A DNA stretch of 40,394 nucleotides from Ornithinicoccus halotolerans (lineage in GTDB: Bacteria > Actinomycetota > Actinomycetes > Actinomycetales > Dermatophilaceae). A program made the translations under genes and the position numbers. The stretch is taken from NCBI RefSeq assembly GCF_009602535.1, contig NZ_WIQI01000018.1:1-40394 (forward strand), given 5' to 3'. The notes below the pieces were generated by a model. The model did no database searches. It was not told the DNA's origin and saw only the letters and a program-made list of their open reading frames with translations. Shown here one piece after another: positions 31,887 to 40,146 of this stretch (the first letter of the stretch is position 1; each line of letters opens with the position of its first letter).

Positions 31887-32849
31887 ATGAGCCTCCCTCA
31901 CCACGTCGACGCCCTGGTGGTCGGCGGGGGCGCTGCCGGCCTCGCTGCGGCCACCTGGCTGGGCCGCTACCAGCGAACCACTCTCGTCGTGGACGACGAC
32001 GGGCACCGCAACCGCTGCACCGCCCGCGTCCGCGGCTACCTCACCCGGGACCCCGTCACCCCGCAGGAGTTCCTCACCGAGGCCCGCGGTGGCCTCCAGC
32101 AGTACCCGACCGTGACGCTGCACGACGGCCGCGTGACCGCGGTGCGTGCGGTCGGCGACGACGGCTTCGCGGCCACCGTGGACGGCACCGAGGTGTTCAC
32201 CCGCCGCATCGTGCTGGCCACCGGCGTGCGCGATGTGGTCCCGGACGTGGAGGGCTTCGCAGAGCACTACGGGCAGGACGTGTACCACTGTCCGGCCTGT
32301 GACGGTCAGGAGGCGCGCGGACGCCGGGTGGTGGTGCTCGGCGCGGGCCGGCACGTGCCTGCCTTCGCCGCAGAGCTGCTGGACTGGGCCGAGGGGGTGT
32401 GCATCGTCACCGACCGTGACGACCCTCCCTTCACCGTCGCGCAGCGTGACACCTGCGCCGAGCACGAGGTGGGGATCGTCGACGGCAGGCCCGTGGCGCT
32501 CGTGGGCGACCCCGGGCAGCTGCAGGGCGTCCGGCTGCAGGCCGGCGGCATCGTCAGCGGCAGCATCGTGTTCTTCTCGTACGGGCACGACCCTGGCAAC
32601 GACCTGGCCCGCGAGCTCGGCTGCGACCTCGATGAGGACGGCCACGTGCGGGTGAACGAGTTCCAGCTCACCAGCGTCGCCGGCGTCTACGCCGCCGGCG
32701 ACCTCACTCCCGGTATGCAGCTGGTACCGGTCGCTGCCGGGGAGGGCACCATCGCCGGGATCGGCTGCGCGACGTCGCTGCGCGGCCACCGGACCGTGTC
32801 CGGTGACGGGGCGGTGGCGCCACCGGTGCGCCGGTTCACCGACCGCTGA
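31887..32849 (+). CDS. Thioredoxin-reductase-like NAD(P)/FAD oxidoreductase
   Basis: This is a 320-residue flavoprotein. GGGAAGLAAATWLGRY near the N-terminus binds FAD. YHCPACDGQEARG carries the CxxC redox pair in the position of thioredoxin reductase CATC. GVYAAGDLTPGMQLVPVAAG at the C-terminus is the second FAD motif. The NAD(P)H loop reads VVVLGAGRHVPAFAAELLDW, with GAG followed by Arg-His instead of a canonical GxGxxA, and the HRRxxxR that holds the NADPH phosphate is absent. It may use another donor or partner, as in ferredoxin-linked or orphan reductases. No thioredoxin gene is adjacent. It follows the small acidic gene by 13 bases. Confidence 0.85.
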   Translation: MSLPHHVDALVVGGGAAGLAAATWLGRYQRTTLVVDDDGHRNRCTARVRGYLTRDPVTPQEFLTEARGGLQQYPTVTLHDGRVTAVRAVGDDGFAATVDGTEVFTRRIVLATGVRDVVPDVEGFAEHYGQDVYHCPACDGQEARGRRVVVLGAGRHVPAFAAELLDWAEGVCIVTDRDDPPFTVAQRDTCAEHEVGIVDGRPVALVGDPGQLQGVRLQAGGIVSGSIVFFSYGHDPGNDLARELGCDLDEDGHVRVNEFQLTSVAGVYAAGDLTPGMQLVPVAAGEGTIAGIGCATSLRGHRTVSGDGAVAPPVRRFTDR

Positions 32850-32915
32850 GCGCGGGGGTCGTCCTGCGCTGTGGCCGGTGCCGAGCGGTCCGGGTGGCCA
32901 CCGCCCGGCAGCCGG

Positions 32916-33335
32916 TCAGGACCGGGACTTGCGGGTCTGTCGCTCGTTGGCCTTCTGGATCGCCTCGACCAGCTGATCCTTGGTCATCGAGGAGCGCCCG
33001 GGGACGTCGAGCTTCTTGGCGACCTCGTACAGGTGCGACTTCGAGGCGTTGGCGTCGACGCCGCCGGCAGTCTTCCGGTTGGTGCCCCGGCCGCCCTTGG
33101 CCTGCTGGTCGGAGGGACCCTTCTCGTCCTTCGGCTCCCAGTGGTCACCGACCTTCTCGAAGCTGTGCTTCAGCGCCGCGTACGCCGTGCGGTTGGCGCG
33201 CTCCCCCTCGCCGTACTCCTCCACGGCGGAGTCGTGGGCCTTGGCGAACGTCCGCTGCGCCTCGGCGGGGGAGCGCTGCAGGGTGCTGGGCAGCTCGTCC
33301 TGCTTGGGCTTGCCGCTCTTGGTCGTCTTGGGCAT
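32916..33335 (-). CDS. ChaB-like protein with Rho-N/SAP-type C-terminus
   Basis: This is a 139-residue protein from ATG 33335, with the strong ribosome site AAAGGAGGT five to six bases upstream. Residues ~12-65 match the ChaB family: ELPSTLQRSPAEAQRTFAKA, HDSAVEEYGEGERANRTAYA, ALKHSFEKVGDHWEPK. ChaB proteins were named beside a cation antiporter, but their role is unclear. A Lys/Gly-rich linker leads to a C-terminal helical motif (SHLYEVAKKLDVPGRSSMTK) like the Rho N-terminal or SAP-type nucleic-acid-binding domain. It is convergent with the flavoprotein gene; the 66-base gap shows no clear hairpin. Confidence 0.85.
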   Translation of the reverse strand: MPKTTKSGKPKQDELPSTLQRSPAEAQRTFAKAHDSAVEEYGEGERANRTAYAALKHSFEKVGDHWEPKDEKGPSDQQAKGGRGTNRKTAGGVDANASKSHLYEVAKKLDVPGRSSMTKDQLVEAIQKANERQTRKSRS

Positions 33336-33435
33336 GGCGACCTCCTTTCCTTCGTGTCCCAGTGTGGCGCCGGATGGCCTCGTCCGCACGGCTGCGGAGA
33401 CCCACCGTCCGGGAGCGGCGCGTCGGGCCTTGTCC

Positions 33436-33441
33436 TAGGGT
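33436..33441 (+). promoter_or_regulatory. -10 box of a probable leaderless promoter (33450 gene)
   Basis: TAGGGT is followed by eight bases and then ATG at 33450, the same box and spacing as at 3533 before the ABC transporter operon. Confidence 0.5.
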
Positions 33442-33449
33442 CGGATGTC

Positions 33450-33698
33450 ATGACCGATGAGGAGAAGGACGCACTGAAGCGATGGTGGGTCGCCCTGCCG
33501 GAGGAGGACAAGGCGGAGGCGAAGCGCTTCGAAGAGGGCGACCCGCTGCCGGAGTGGGTGCAGCAGGGTGTGCGTGATGCCGGGATCTCGCCGGTGGCGA
33601 CGTCGTGGTGGCCCTCCAGCCTGGAGGACGAGGCGATGACGGTGCCTGCGGAGCTGGTGGCCTTCGTCGCCGAGCAGTCGCCGCCCGACGTCGACTAG
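33450..33698 (+). CDS. Small hypothetical protein, Trp-rich
   Basis: This is an 82-residue acidic protein starting MTDEEKDALKRWWVALPEED. It has five tryptophans, including two WW pairs, and a well-balanced composition that suggests a small folded protein. No domain is recognised. The cupin gene follows after 17 bases on the same strand, so they are probably one transcript. Confidence 0.65.
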   Translation: MTDEEKDALKRWWVALPEEDKAEAKRFEEGDPLPEWVQQGVRDAGISPVATSWWPSSLEDEAMTVPAELVAFVAEQSPPDVD

Positions 33699-33715
33699 AG
33701 CAGAGGAACCCCGCC

Positions 33716-34150
33716 ATGACCGACCCGAGCACGGCCCCGCCGCTGCGCGACGAGGGGCCCAGCCCCTACGTCGTCGACATCGAACGGGTCACCCTGGCCA
33801 ACTCCACGTTCCGCACCGCCCTGTGGACCGGCAGCAACCTGCAGCTCACCGTGATGAGCATCGCCGCCGGCGACGAGATCGGTCTGGAGTCCCACCCGGA
33901 CCGCGACCAGTTCCTGCGCGTCGAGGCCGGCCGGGCACGGGTGCAGATGGGTCCCGAGCCCGACGACCTGTCGTTCGACCAGGAGGTCAGTGACGACTGG
34001 GTGGTGCTGGTGCCCGCCGGGAGCTGGCACAACGTGACCAACATCGGCCAGGAGCCGCTGCAGCTGTACTCGGTCTACGCCCCGCCGGAGCACCCGCACG
34101 GCACCGTCCACGCCACCAAGGCCGAGGCGGACGCCGCTGAGGAGCACTGA
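33716..34150 (+). CDS. Cupin-domain protein
   Basis: This is a 144-residue single-domain cupin. The two cupin motifs are seen as GDEIGLESHPDRDQFLRVEAGRA (first, with H and D/Q/E-type ligands) and LVPAGSWHNVTNIGQEPLQLY (second, with a His). The spacing fits a beta-barrel of the small cupin type that binds a metal. Enzyme activity cannot be assigned; homologues are often annotated as mannose-6-phosphate isomerase-like. GAGGAA lies upstream as a ribosome site. It is followed by a large hairpin and the convergent transporter gene. Confidence 0.85.
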   Translation: MTDPSTAPPLRDEGPSPYVVDIERVTLANSTFRTALWTGSNLQLTVMSIAAGDEIGLESHPDRDQFLRVEAGRARVQMGPEPDDLSFDQEVSDDWVVLVPAGSWHNVTNIGQEPLQLYSVYAPPEHPHGTVHATKAEADAAEEH

Positions 34151-34157
34151 GGTCGCA

Positions 34158-34240
34158 GCACGACGAGGCCCGGGCCCCGGGACGACGGTCACCTGGTGGT
34201 GCCGTCTGGTCCCCGGGAGCCCGGGCCGTCGCGGTCGTGC
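34158..34240 (+). terminator. Large imperfect hairpin between convergent genes
   Basis: GCACGAC (34158-34164) pairs with GTCGTGC (34234-34240). Internal blocks GGCCCGGG/CCCGGGCC and CCCGGGA/TCCCCGGG pair in register around a ~20-base loop. This 83-base structure lies between the cupin and Nramp-like genes and could stop transcripts from both sides. Confidence 0.65.
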
Positions 34241-34263
34241 GCGTGCCGCTACCGAGAGGGAGC

Positions 34264-35673
34264 TCAGGCCTCCGGCGTCATCCCCAGCACGTTGAGCACG
34301 GTGTAGATGCCCAGCAGGAAGATCGCGATGCTGCTGATGACCAGCACCGCGTTGAACCAGGTGCCGCCGTGCAGCTGCGGGTCGGTCTCGGTCCGGCGCA
34401 GGTACCAGACGGCGACGACGACGCCGAGCAGGAAGACACCGGTCATGACGCCACCGATCTGCACCATGATCACCGGAGACTGGATGAGCAGGTAGGCGAT
34501 GCCCCAGATGATGGGCAGCGCGACGGTGAAGCCGCGGATCCAGCGCACCCGCTGGCCCCAGTCCTTCCAGTCCACGATGCCCACCGTGGACAGCAGGTTC
34601 ACGTACATCCGCGACCAGCTCGGGATGGAGGCCCACATGGTGGAGCCCAGCACCGCGATCGCGCCGACCAGGAAGAACACGCTGGCCCAGTCACCGAGCA
34701 CGTCGGTGTAGATCCGCGACAGCGTGGTGATCATCTCGTTGCCCTCGGGCACCAGTCCCCGCTCGTGCAGCACCGCCGCGCCCATCAGGTAGAAGGCCAG
34801 CGTGCCGAACGTGTAGATGACCCAGGACACCAGCGCGTCCTTGTACATCACCCGGATCCAGCCGTTCGCGCGGCGCTTCCACTCCTCGCTGCCGTCGTTG
34901 GGGCCGGCCCAGCGTGCGTAGCCCTTCTCCAGGCACCAGTAGGTGTAGAAGGTGATCTCGTCGGCGCCGACGCCGGTGATGCCGAACATCGCCAGCGCCG
35001 CACCCAGCGCGCCGGCCGGGATGACGAAGGCCAGGCCGCTCATCAGGTCCGCGCCCTCGTAGGCGAACGGCGTCAGCGGCAGCCCCAGCGCGATCATGAT
35101 CGTGACGATCGAGAACACCACGACCAGGCCGACCGCGCCCCGCTCGATGAGGGAGTACTTGTTGGAGTAGAGGATCGCGATGCTGCCGGCGGCCACGATC
35201 GTGGTCCAGATCGCCAGCGACTGGGTGGCCAGCGGGTCACCGCCGAAGGGGAACAGGATGCTGAAGGCCACGGCGACGCCACCGATGATCCCGCCCAGCT
35301 GCAGCAGCTTGGTCAGGGCCATGATGATCCACAGCACGTTGATCCAGCCGATCCGGCCGAACTTCGGCGGGACCTTGTTGTAGCCGGTCAGCGCCGGCTC
35401 GCCGGTGGCGATCGTCCAGCGGGCCAGCTCGACCTGGACCGCCACCTTGACGAGCGTGCTGAAGATGACCAGCCAGAGCAGGGCGAACCCGGCCTGCGCC
35501 CCGAGCGTCGTGGTGGCGATGAGCTCGCCGGAGCCGACGATCGAGGCGCTAAGAATCAGCCCTGGTCCGAAGTAGCGGAAGCTGGCCTTCCAGCCGACCG
35601 GCGGTTCCTTGATCCCCTCCGGGGTCAGCAGGTACGGATCGGCCTTCTCTAGTTTGTCGACCGCGGGTGACAT
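34264..35673 (-). CDS. Divergent Nramp-family transporter
   Basis: This 469-residue membrane protein has about 11 hydrophobic helices. It is recognised as Nramp-like from ASFRYFGPGLILSASIVGSG at helix 1 and ALAMFGITGVGADEITFYTY at helix 6. The canonical metal-binding DPGN of helix 1 is replaced by SIVGSGE, and the MPH-type helix 6 motif by GVGADE, so classical manganese/iron transport is doubtful. ATG 35673 is preferred over ATG 35706 because GAGGAG lies six bases before it. It is the third minus-strand gene after an aminotransferase and a dehydrogenase (109-142 bases downstream of the latter), which suggests a shared metabolic role. The substrate is unknown. Confidence 0.8.
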   Translation of the reverse strand: MSPAVDKLEKADPYLLTPEGIKEPPVGWKASFRYFGPGLILSASIVGSGELIATTTLGAQAGFALLWLVIFSTLVKVAVQVELARWTIATGEPALTGYNKVPPKFGRIGWINVLWIIMALTKLLQLGGIIGGVAVAFSILFPFGGDPLATQSLAIWTTIVAAGSIAILYSNKYSLIERGAVGLVVVFSIVTIMIALGLPLTPFAYEGADLMSGLAFVIPAGALGAALAMFGITGVGADEITFYTYWCLEKGYARWAGPNDGSEEWKRRANGWIRVMYKDALVSWVIYTFGTLAFYLMGAAVLHERGLVPEGNEMITTLSRIYTDVLGDWASVFFLVGAIAVLGSTMWASIPSWSRMYVNLLSTVGIVDWKDWGQRVRWIRGFTVALPIIWGIAYLLIQSPVIMVQIGGVMTGVFLLGVVVAVWYLRRTETDPQLHGGTWFNAVLVISSIAIFLLGIYTVLNVLGMTPEA

Positions 35674-35815
35674 GGCGAGCTCCTCGGCGTTGAGTGCGCT
35701 AGACATCGGATGTGCATGCCGTGAAGCGCATCGTCGTGCCGGCGGCCCCTCACGTCAAGCCTGCTGACGGCGCGCCGCCGTCCGCAGTCCCTCGGCCGCG
35801 GTGGTCCGATCGTTC

Positions 35816-36778
35816 TCAGCCGCGCACGGGGGTGGGCGGCTCCTCACCGGCCAGCACGGCGAGCGCGTTGTCGGCCGCCAGCTGCGCCATCGCGGTGCGG
35901 GTCTCGACGGTGGCCGAGCCCAGGTGTGGCAGCAGCACGACGTTCTCCAGCTGCATCAGCTCGGGGTGGACCTGTGGCTCCTGCTCGAAGACGTCCAGCC
36001 CGGCCCCGGCGATGGTGCCCTCGCGCAGCGCGCGTGCCAGCGCCGCCTCGTCCACGATCGGCCCGCGTGCGCTGTTGACCAGGTAGGCGGTGTCCTTCAT
36101 CGCCGCCAGCTGCGGCTCGCCGATCAGGTGGTGGGTGGCCTCGCTGTAGGGGCAGTGCACGGAGACCACGTCGCTGCTGGCGAGCAGCTCGTCCAGCTCC
36201 AGCCGGGTCGCCGCCAGCTCGGCCTCGACCTCGGGGTCACAGGCGCTGCGGGAGTGGTAGCCGACCTCCATCCCGAAGGCACGGGCCCGGCGGGCGGTGG
36301 CCTGGCCGATGCCGCCCATGCCGATGATCCCGAGGCGCTTGCCCTGCAGCCCGGACCCGAGCAGGAAGAACATGCCCCACTGCCATGGAGCGCCCGAGCG
36401 GACGATCCGCTCGCCCTCCCCGAGCCGGCGGGTGGCCATCAGGATCAGCGCGAAGGCGATGTCCGCGGTGGCCTCGGTCAGCACGCCGGGGGTGTTGGTG
36501 ACGACGACACCGCGCTCGCGGCAGGCCGCTACGTCGACGTTGTTGTAGCCGACGGCCACGTTGGCCACGACCCGCAGCTGCTCGCCCGCGGCGTCCAGCA
36601 GCTCGCCGTCGACCTGCTCGGTCAGCAGGGTGACCAGGGCGTCGGCCCCGGCCACCCGGCGCAGCAGCTCCTCGCGCGGGATCGGGTCCTCGGCGTCCCA
36701 CAGGTCCACCTCGTGCGTGGCGGTGAGAGCCTCGAGCGCCGGCTGTGGGACGCGCCCGGTGACGACCACCCTGCTCAT
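35816..36778 (-). CDS. D-2-hydroxyacid dehydrogenase (glyoxylate/hydroxypyruvate reductase-like)
   Basis: This is a 320-residue NAD(P)-dependent dehydrogenase. The nucleotide loop reads LGIIGMGGIGQATARRARAFG. The three catalytic residues are visible: Arg in VNSARGPIVDE, Glu in AGLDVFEQEP, His in LLPHLGSATVETR. The N-terminal catalytic part has VANVAVGYNNVD, typical of the glyoxylate reductase subgroup. It would reduce a 2-oxoacid to the D-hydroxyacid or the reverse. The start (ATG 36778) overlaps the aminotransferase stop by four bases, so the two enzymes are coupled; an amino acid to 2-oxoacid to 2-hydroxyacid route is a plausible reading. Confidence 0.88.
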   Translation of the reverse strand: MSRVVVTGRVPQPALEALTATHEVDLWDAEDPIPREELLRRVAGADALVTLLTEQVDGELLDAAGEQLRVVANVAVGYNNVDVAACRERGVVVTNTPGVLTEATADIAFALILMATRRLGEGERIVRSGAPWQWGMFFLLGSGLQGKRLGIIGMGGIGQATARRARAFGMEVGYHSRSACDPEVEAELAATRLELDELLASSDVVSVHCPYSEATHHLIGEPQLAAMKDTAYLVNSARGPIVDEAALARALREGTIAGAGLDVFEQEPQVHPELMQLENVVLLPHLGSATVETRTAMAQLAADNALAVLAGEEPPTPVRG

Positions 36779-37971
36779 GCCGACTCCACCCAGTCCTGCA
36801 GCCGCCCCAGGCCTTCCCGGATCGCCTCCACGCCGATGCCGGAGTAGGCCAGCCGGATGTAGGCCCGGTCCTCCCCGGGCAGCGGACGGCCGAAGTGGTG
36901 CCGGGTGCAGAAGCTGACCCCGGTCTCGTGCAGCGCGCGCTCGGCGAACTCGGCCACGTTGCCGGCACCGACTCGTGACACCGCCTCGGTGACGTCGGGG
37001 AAGAGGTAGAACGTCGACTGCGGCGTGCGCACCGACATCCCCGGGGTGGCGTTGACCAGGTCGCAGGCGACGTCGCGGCGCTCACGCAGCGTGTCCAGCA
37101 TCTGCCGGACCGGCTCCTGGGTGCCGCGCAGCGCCTCGATGCCGGCCCACTGCACGTAGTGGGTGGTGCAGGACTCGTCGTTGGTGTTGAGCGTGCTGAA
37201 GACCTTCGCCACCTCGGCCGGGGCCACCGCGCACCCGAGCCGGGACCCGGTCATCGCGAACTTCTTGCTGAACGTGTAGAGGATGACGGTGCGCTCGGCC
37301 ATGCCCGGCAGCGAGGCGATCGAGGTGGAGGTGCCCTCGTAGCGCATCTCGAAGTAGGCCTCGTCGGAGAGCACCCACAGGTCGTGCTCCCTCGCCAGCC
37401 GCGCGATCTCCTCCCGCTCGGCGTCGCTGGACTCGGCCGAGATGGGGTTCTGCAGGTCGTTGTAGATGATCGCGACGGTGTTGGGCGTGATCGAGTCCCG
37501 CAGCCGGTCCAGGTCGATCCGGAACCCGCTCTCGTCGGGCAGGTACCCGTAAGGCACGCCGACACCGCCGTGGTACTCGATCTGGGACTCGTAGATCGGG
37601 AATCCGGGGCTGGGGTAGAGCACCTCCCGGCCCGGGTCCATCACGGTCTGGATGAACTTGGTGATGACCGGCTTGCCGCCCGTCATCACCACGACCTGGG
37701 CCGGGTCGATGCTCAGGTCGCGCATCCCGCCGATGTCCTCGGCGAGGGCCTCGCGCAGCTCGGGGATCCCGGCGCCCGGGCAGTAGCCGGTCTTGCCGTC
37801 GGCGATCGCGCGGTTCATCGCCTCCACGATGTGCGGGGCGGTGGGGATGTCGAGGTCTCCCAGGTGGAACGGGTAGACCGTGTTCCCCCGGGCCTTCCAG
37901 TCCGCCGCTGCCAGGGCCACCGCGAACGCGGTCTCGGTCCCCAGGCGGGACAGTCGCTGGGCGAGCGCCAT
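36775..37971 (-). CDS. Class I/II PLP aminotransferase
   Basis: This is a 398-residue fold-type I aminotransferase from ATG 37971, with GAAGGAG upstream. The PLP lysine is K236 in LYTFSKKFAMTGSRLG, with R244 nearby in the GSRLG segment. N175 lies in YNDLQNPISAE, and D203/Y206 in VLSDEAYFEMR hold the cofactor. The glycine-rich start KTGYCPGAGIPELREALA is typical of aspartate/aromatic-type enzymes of the I-alpha group. The C-terminal carboxylate-binding Arg is in RAYIRLAYSG. The substrate is not readable. The stop overlaps the hydroxyacid dehydrogenase start. The frame extends upstream to 38133, but that part is Arg-rich and overlaps the divergent gene. Confidence 0.9.
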   Translation of the reverse strand: MALAQRLSRLGTETAFAVALAAADWKARGNTVYPFHLGDLDIPTAPHIVEAMNRAIADGKTGYCPGAGIPELREALAEDIGGMRDLSIDPAQVVVMTGGKPVITKFIQTVMDPGREVLYPSPGFPIYESQIEYHGGVGVPYGYLPDESGFRIDLDRLRDSITPNTVAIIYNDLQNPISAESSDAEREEIARLAREHDLWVLSDEAYFEMRYEGTSTSIASLPGMAERTVILYTFSKKFAMTGSRLGCAVAPAEVAKVFSTLNTNDESCTTHYVQWAGIEALRGTQEPVRQMLDTLRERRDVACDLVNATPGMSVRTPQSTFYLFPDVTEAVSRVGAGNVAEFAERALHETGVSFCTRHHFGRPLPGEDRAYIRLAYSGIGVEAIREGLGRLQDWVESA

Positions 37972-38067
37972 ACTCCACTCCTTCGTGTGCCGGCCGGTCG
38001 GGGCAACCCTACGACGCCGCGGCCGCAGCGGTAGCAGCCGGGCGCGGCGAGTGGGAAGGTGTCGGCC

Positions 38068-39495
38068 ATGACGGAGGCACGCAGCGTCGATCAGCACAGC
38101 GGACGCGACTACCACCTGACCAAGGCGATCCACCTGGCGTCGGTCGCGGCCCTCGGAGGCTTCCTCTTCGGGTTCGACACCGCGGTCATCAACGGCGCCG
38201 TCACCGCCGTGCAGTCCCAGTTCGGGATGGGTCCCTGGCTGACCGGGTTCGTGGTGGCCTCGGCGCTGCTGGGCTGCGTCGCCGGTGCCTACCTGGCCGG
38301 CCGGCTCGCCGACCGGATCGGCCGCACCCGCGTGATGATGCTGGCGGCGGCGATGTTCCTCGTCAGCGCCATCGGCTCCGGCCTCGCCCAGGGCGCGGTC
38401 GACCTGACCTTCTGGCGGGTGGTCGGCGGCCTCGGCGTCGGGGCGGCCTCGGTCATCGCGCCCGCCTACATCGCCGAGATCTCCCCTGCCGAGATCCGCG
38501 GCCGGCTCGGCTCGCTGCAGCAGCTGGCCATCGTGGTCGGCATCTTCGTGGCGCTGCTGTCGGACGCCTGGCTGGCAGGGCTGGCTGGTGGCGCCGCGGA
38601 GCAGTTGTGGTTCGGCGCCAGCGCGTGGCGGTGGATGTTCATCGCCGAGATCGTGCCGGCGCTGGCGTACGGGTTGCTGGCCTTCACCATCCCCGAGTCG
38701 CCGCGGTTCCTGGTGGCCCGCAACGACGAGCGCACCGCCCGACAGGTGCTGCGGCAGGTGCTGGTGAGCGGCATCGAGGAGCGGATCAAGGAGATCCGCC
38801 GGACGGTGGCGCGGGACGCCCGCACCTCGGTGCGGGACCTGGTAAAGCCCGGCGGCCGGACCCTGCTACCGATCGTCTGGATCGGCATCGCGTTGTCGGT
38901 GTTCCAGCAGTTCGTCGGCATCAACGTGATCTTCTACTACTCCTCGACGCTGTGGCAGGCAGTCGGCTTCACCGAGGAGGACGCCCTCACCCAGACCGTG
39001 ATCACCTCCGTCACCAACATCGTGGTCACCGTGGTGGCGATCGCGCTGATCGACAAGATCGGCCGGCGACGGCTGCTCACCATCGGCTCCACCGGCATGG
39101 CGATCTCGCTGGGCGTGCTGGCCTGGATCTTTGCCATGGCCCCCACCGTCGTGGGCGACCGAGGCGAGCGGGTGCCGGAGCTGACCGACACCGGCGGCGT
39201 GATCGCGCTGATCGCGGCGAACGCGTTCGTCGTCTTCTTCGGCATGTCCTGGGGGCCGGGCGTGTGGGTGCTGCTGGGGGAGATGTTCAGCAACCGCATC
39301 CGGGGCACCGCTCTCGGCCTCGCGGCGGCCGCGCAGTGGCTCGCGAACTTCGCGATCTCGATGTCGTTCCCGGCCATGGCGGCGGTCAGCCTGGGGCTCA
39401 CCTACGGCTTCTACACGTTCTGCGCGGTGGCCTCGTTGATCTTCGTGCTCAAGTGGGTGCCCGAGACCAAGGGCCGGGAGCTGGAGGACATGTAG
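38068..39495 (+). CDS. Sugar-porter family MFS transporter
   Basis: This 475-residue membrane protein with 12 predicted helices carries the full set of sugar-porter motifs: GGFLFGFDTAVING in helix 1, GRLADRIGRTRVM, PAYIAEISPAEIRGRLGSLQ, PESPRFLV, QQFVGINVIFYYSSTLW, DKIGRRRLL, and C-terminal VPETKGRELEDM. It would be a proton-coupled or facilitative hexose/pentose/polyol importer. ATG 38068 is chosen with GGGAAGG nine bases upstream; GTG 38059 is an alternative. It is divergent from the aminotransferase gene (96 bases apart), and no sugar-metabolism gene lies beside it. Confidence 0.93.
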   Translation: MTEARSVDQHSGRDYHLTKAIHLASVAALGGFLFGFDTAVINGAVTAVQSQFGMGPWLTGFVVASALLGCVAGAYLAGRLADRIGRTRVMMLAAAMFLVSAIGSGLAQGAVDLTFWRVVGGLGVGAASVIAPAYIAEISPAEIRGRLGSLQQLAIVVGIFVALLSDAWLAGLAGGAAEQLWFGASAWRWMFIAEIVPALAYGLLAFTIPESPRFLVARNDERTARQVLRQVLVSGIEERIKEIRRTVARDARTSVRDLVKPGGRTLLPIVWIGIALSVFQQFVGINVIFYYSSTLWQAVGFTEEDALTQTVITSVTNIVVTVVAIALIDKIGRRRLLTIGSTGMAISLGVLAWIFAMAPTVVGDRGERVPELTDTGGVIALIAANAFVVFFGMSWGPGVWVLLGEMFSNRIRGTALGLAAAAQWLANFAISMSFPAMAAVSLGLTYGFYTFCAVASLIFVLKWVPETKGRELEDM

Positions 39496-39528
39496 GGCCT
39501 GCGGACGGGAACCGCGCTCCGGGCCCGG

Positions 39529-40098
39529 TCACACCTTCTCGGCCTTGAGGCGGGCCGGGTCCCACTTGAGGACCTTGCGCTCGGCCCAGCCGCGGTCCTT
39601 GATCGCCTCCCGCGCCACGCGCTTCCACGGCCCGGTCAGCCGGTCGACGTACAGGGTGCCGTCCAGGTGGTCGGTCTCGTGCTGCAGGCAGCGGGCGAGC
39701 AGACCCTCGCCCTCGACGACCACCTCGTTGCCGTCCAGGTCGGTCCCGGTCACCCGGGCCCGCGGGTGCCGCGCCAGCGGGAAGTACTCGGCCGGGACCG
39801 AGAGGCAGCCCTCGCCGTCCTCCTCCTCGTCCAGCGGCTCCGGAGTGCCGAGCCGCTCCAGCACCGGGTTGACGACCACGCCGCGGGCGTTCTCCTGCTC
39901 CGGCACGGGGCAGTCGTAGACGAACAGCCGCAGCCGCACGCCCACCTGGTTGGCGGCCAGCCCCACGCCCTCGGCGGCCTCCATGGTCTCGAACATGTCC
40001 GCCACCAGGGTGCGCACCTCGTCGGTCACCTCGCGCACCCGGCGGGTGGGCTGGTGCAGGGCGCGGTGGCCGATGACGGTGATGTCGCGGACTGCCAC
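39529..40098 (-). CDS. def: Peptide deformylase
   Basis: This 189-residue metalloenzyme removes the formyl group from the initiator methionine of new proteins. All three family motifs are present: GVGLAANQVG (44-53), EGCLSVP (96-102) and QHETDHLDG (139-147). The metal ligands are C98, H140 and H144, with catalytic E141. An acidic insertion (PLDEEEDGE) precedes the second motif. GTG 40098 has GAGGAG upstream. It is preceded on the same strand by a partial gene ending at 40147, 48 bases away, so they may share a transcript. Confidence 0.95.
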   Translation of the reverse strand: MAVRDITVIGHRALHQPTRRVREVTDEVRTLVADMFETMEAAEGVGLAANQVGVRLRLFVYDCPVPEQENARGVVVNPVLERLGTPEPLDEEEDGEGCLSVPAEYFPLARHPRARVTGTDLDGNEVVVEGEGLLARCLQHETDHLDGTLYVDRLTGPWKRVAREAIKDRGWAERKVLKWDPARLKAEKV

Positions 40099-40146
40099 GG
40101 TCGGTTGCTCCTCGGGCGCGGCGGACGGGTCGGACGGGGACCGATC

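Noticed and set aside
34237-35652. 471-codon open frame on plus opposite the Nramp-like gene
   Set aside because: Composition (Gln/His/Arg/Asp-rich, no hydrophobic core) is typical of the antisense of a membrane protein gene.
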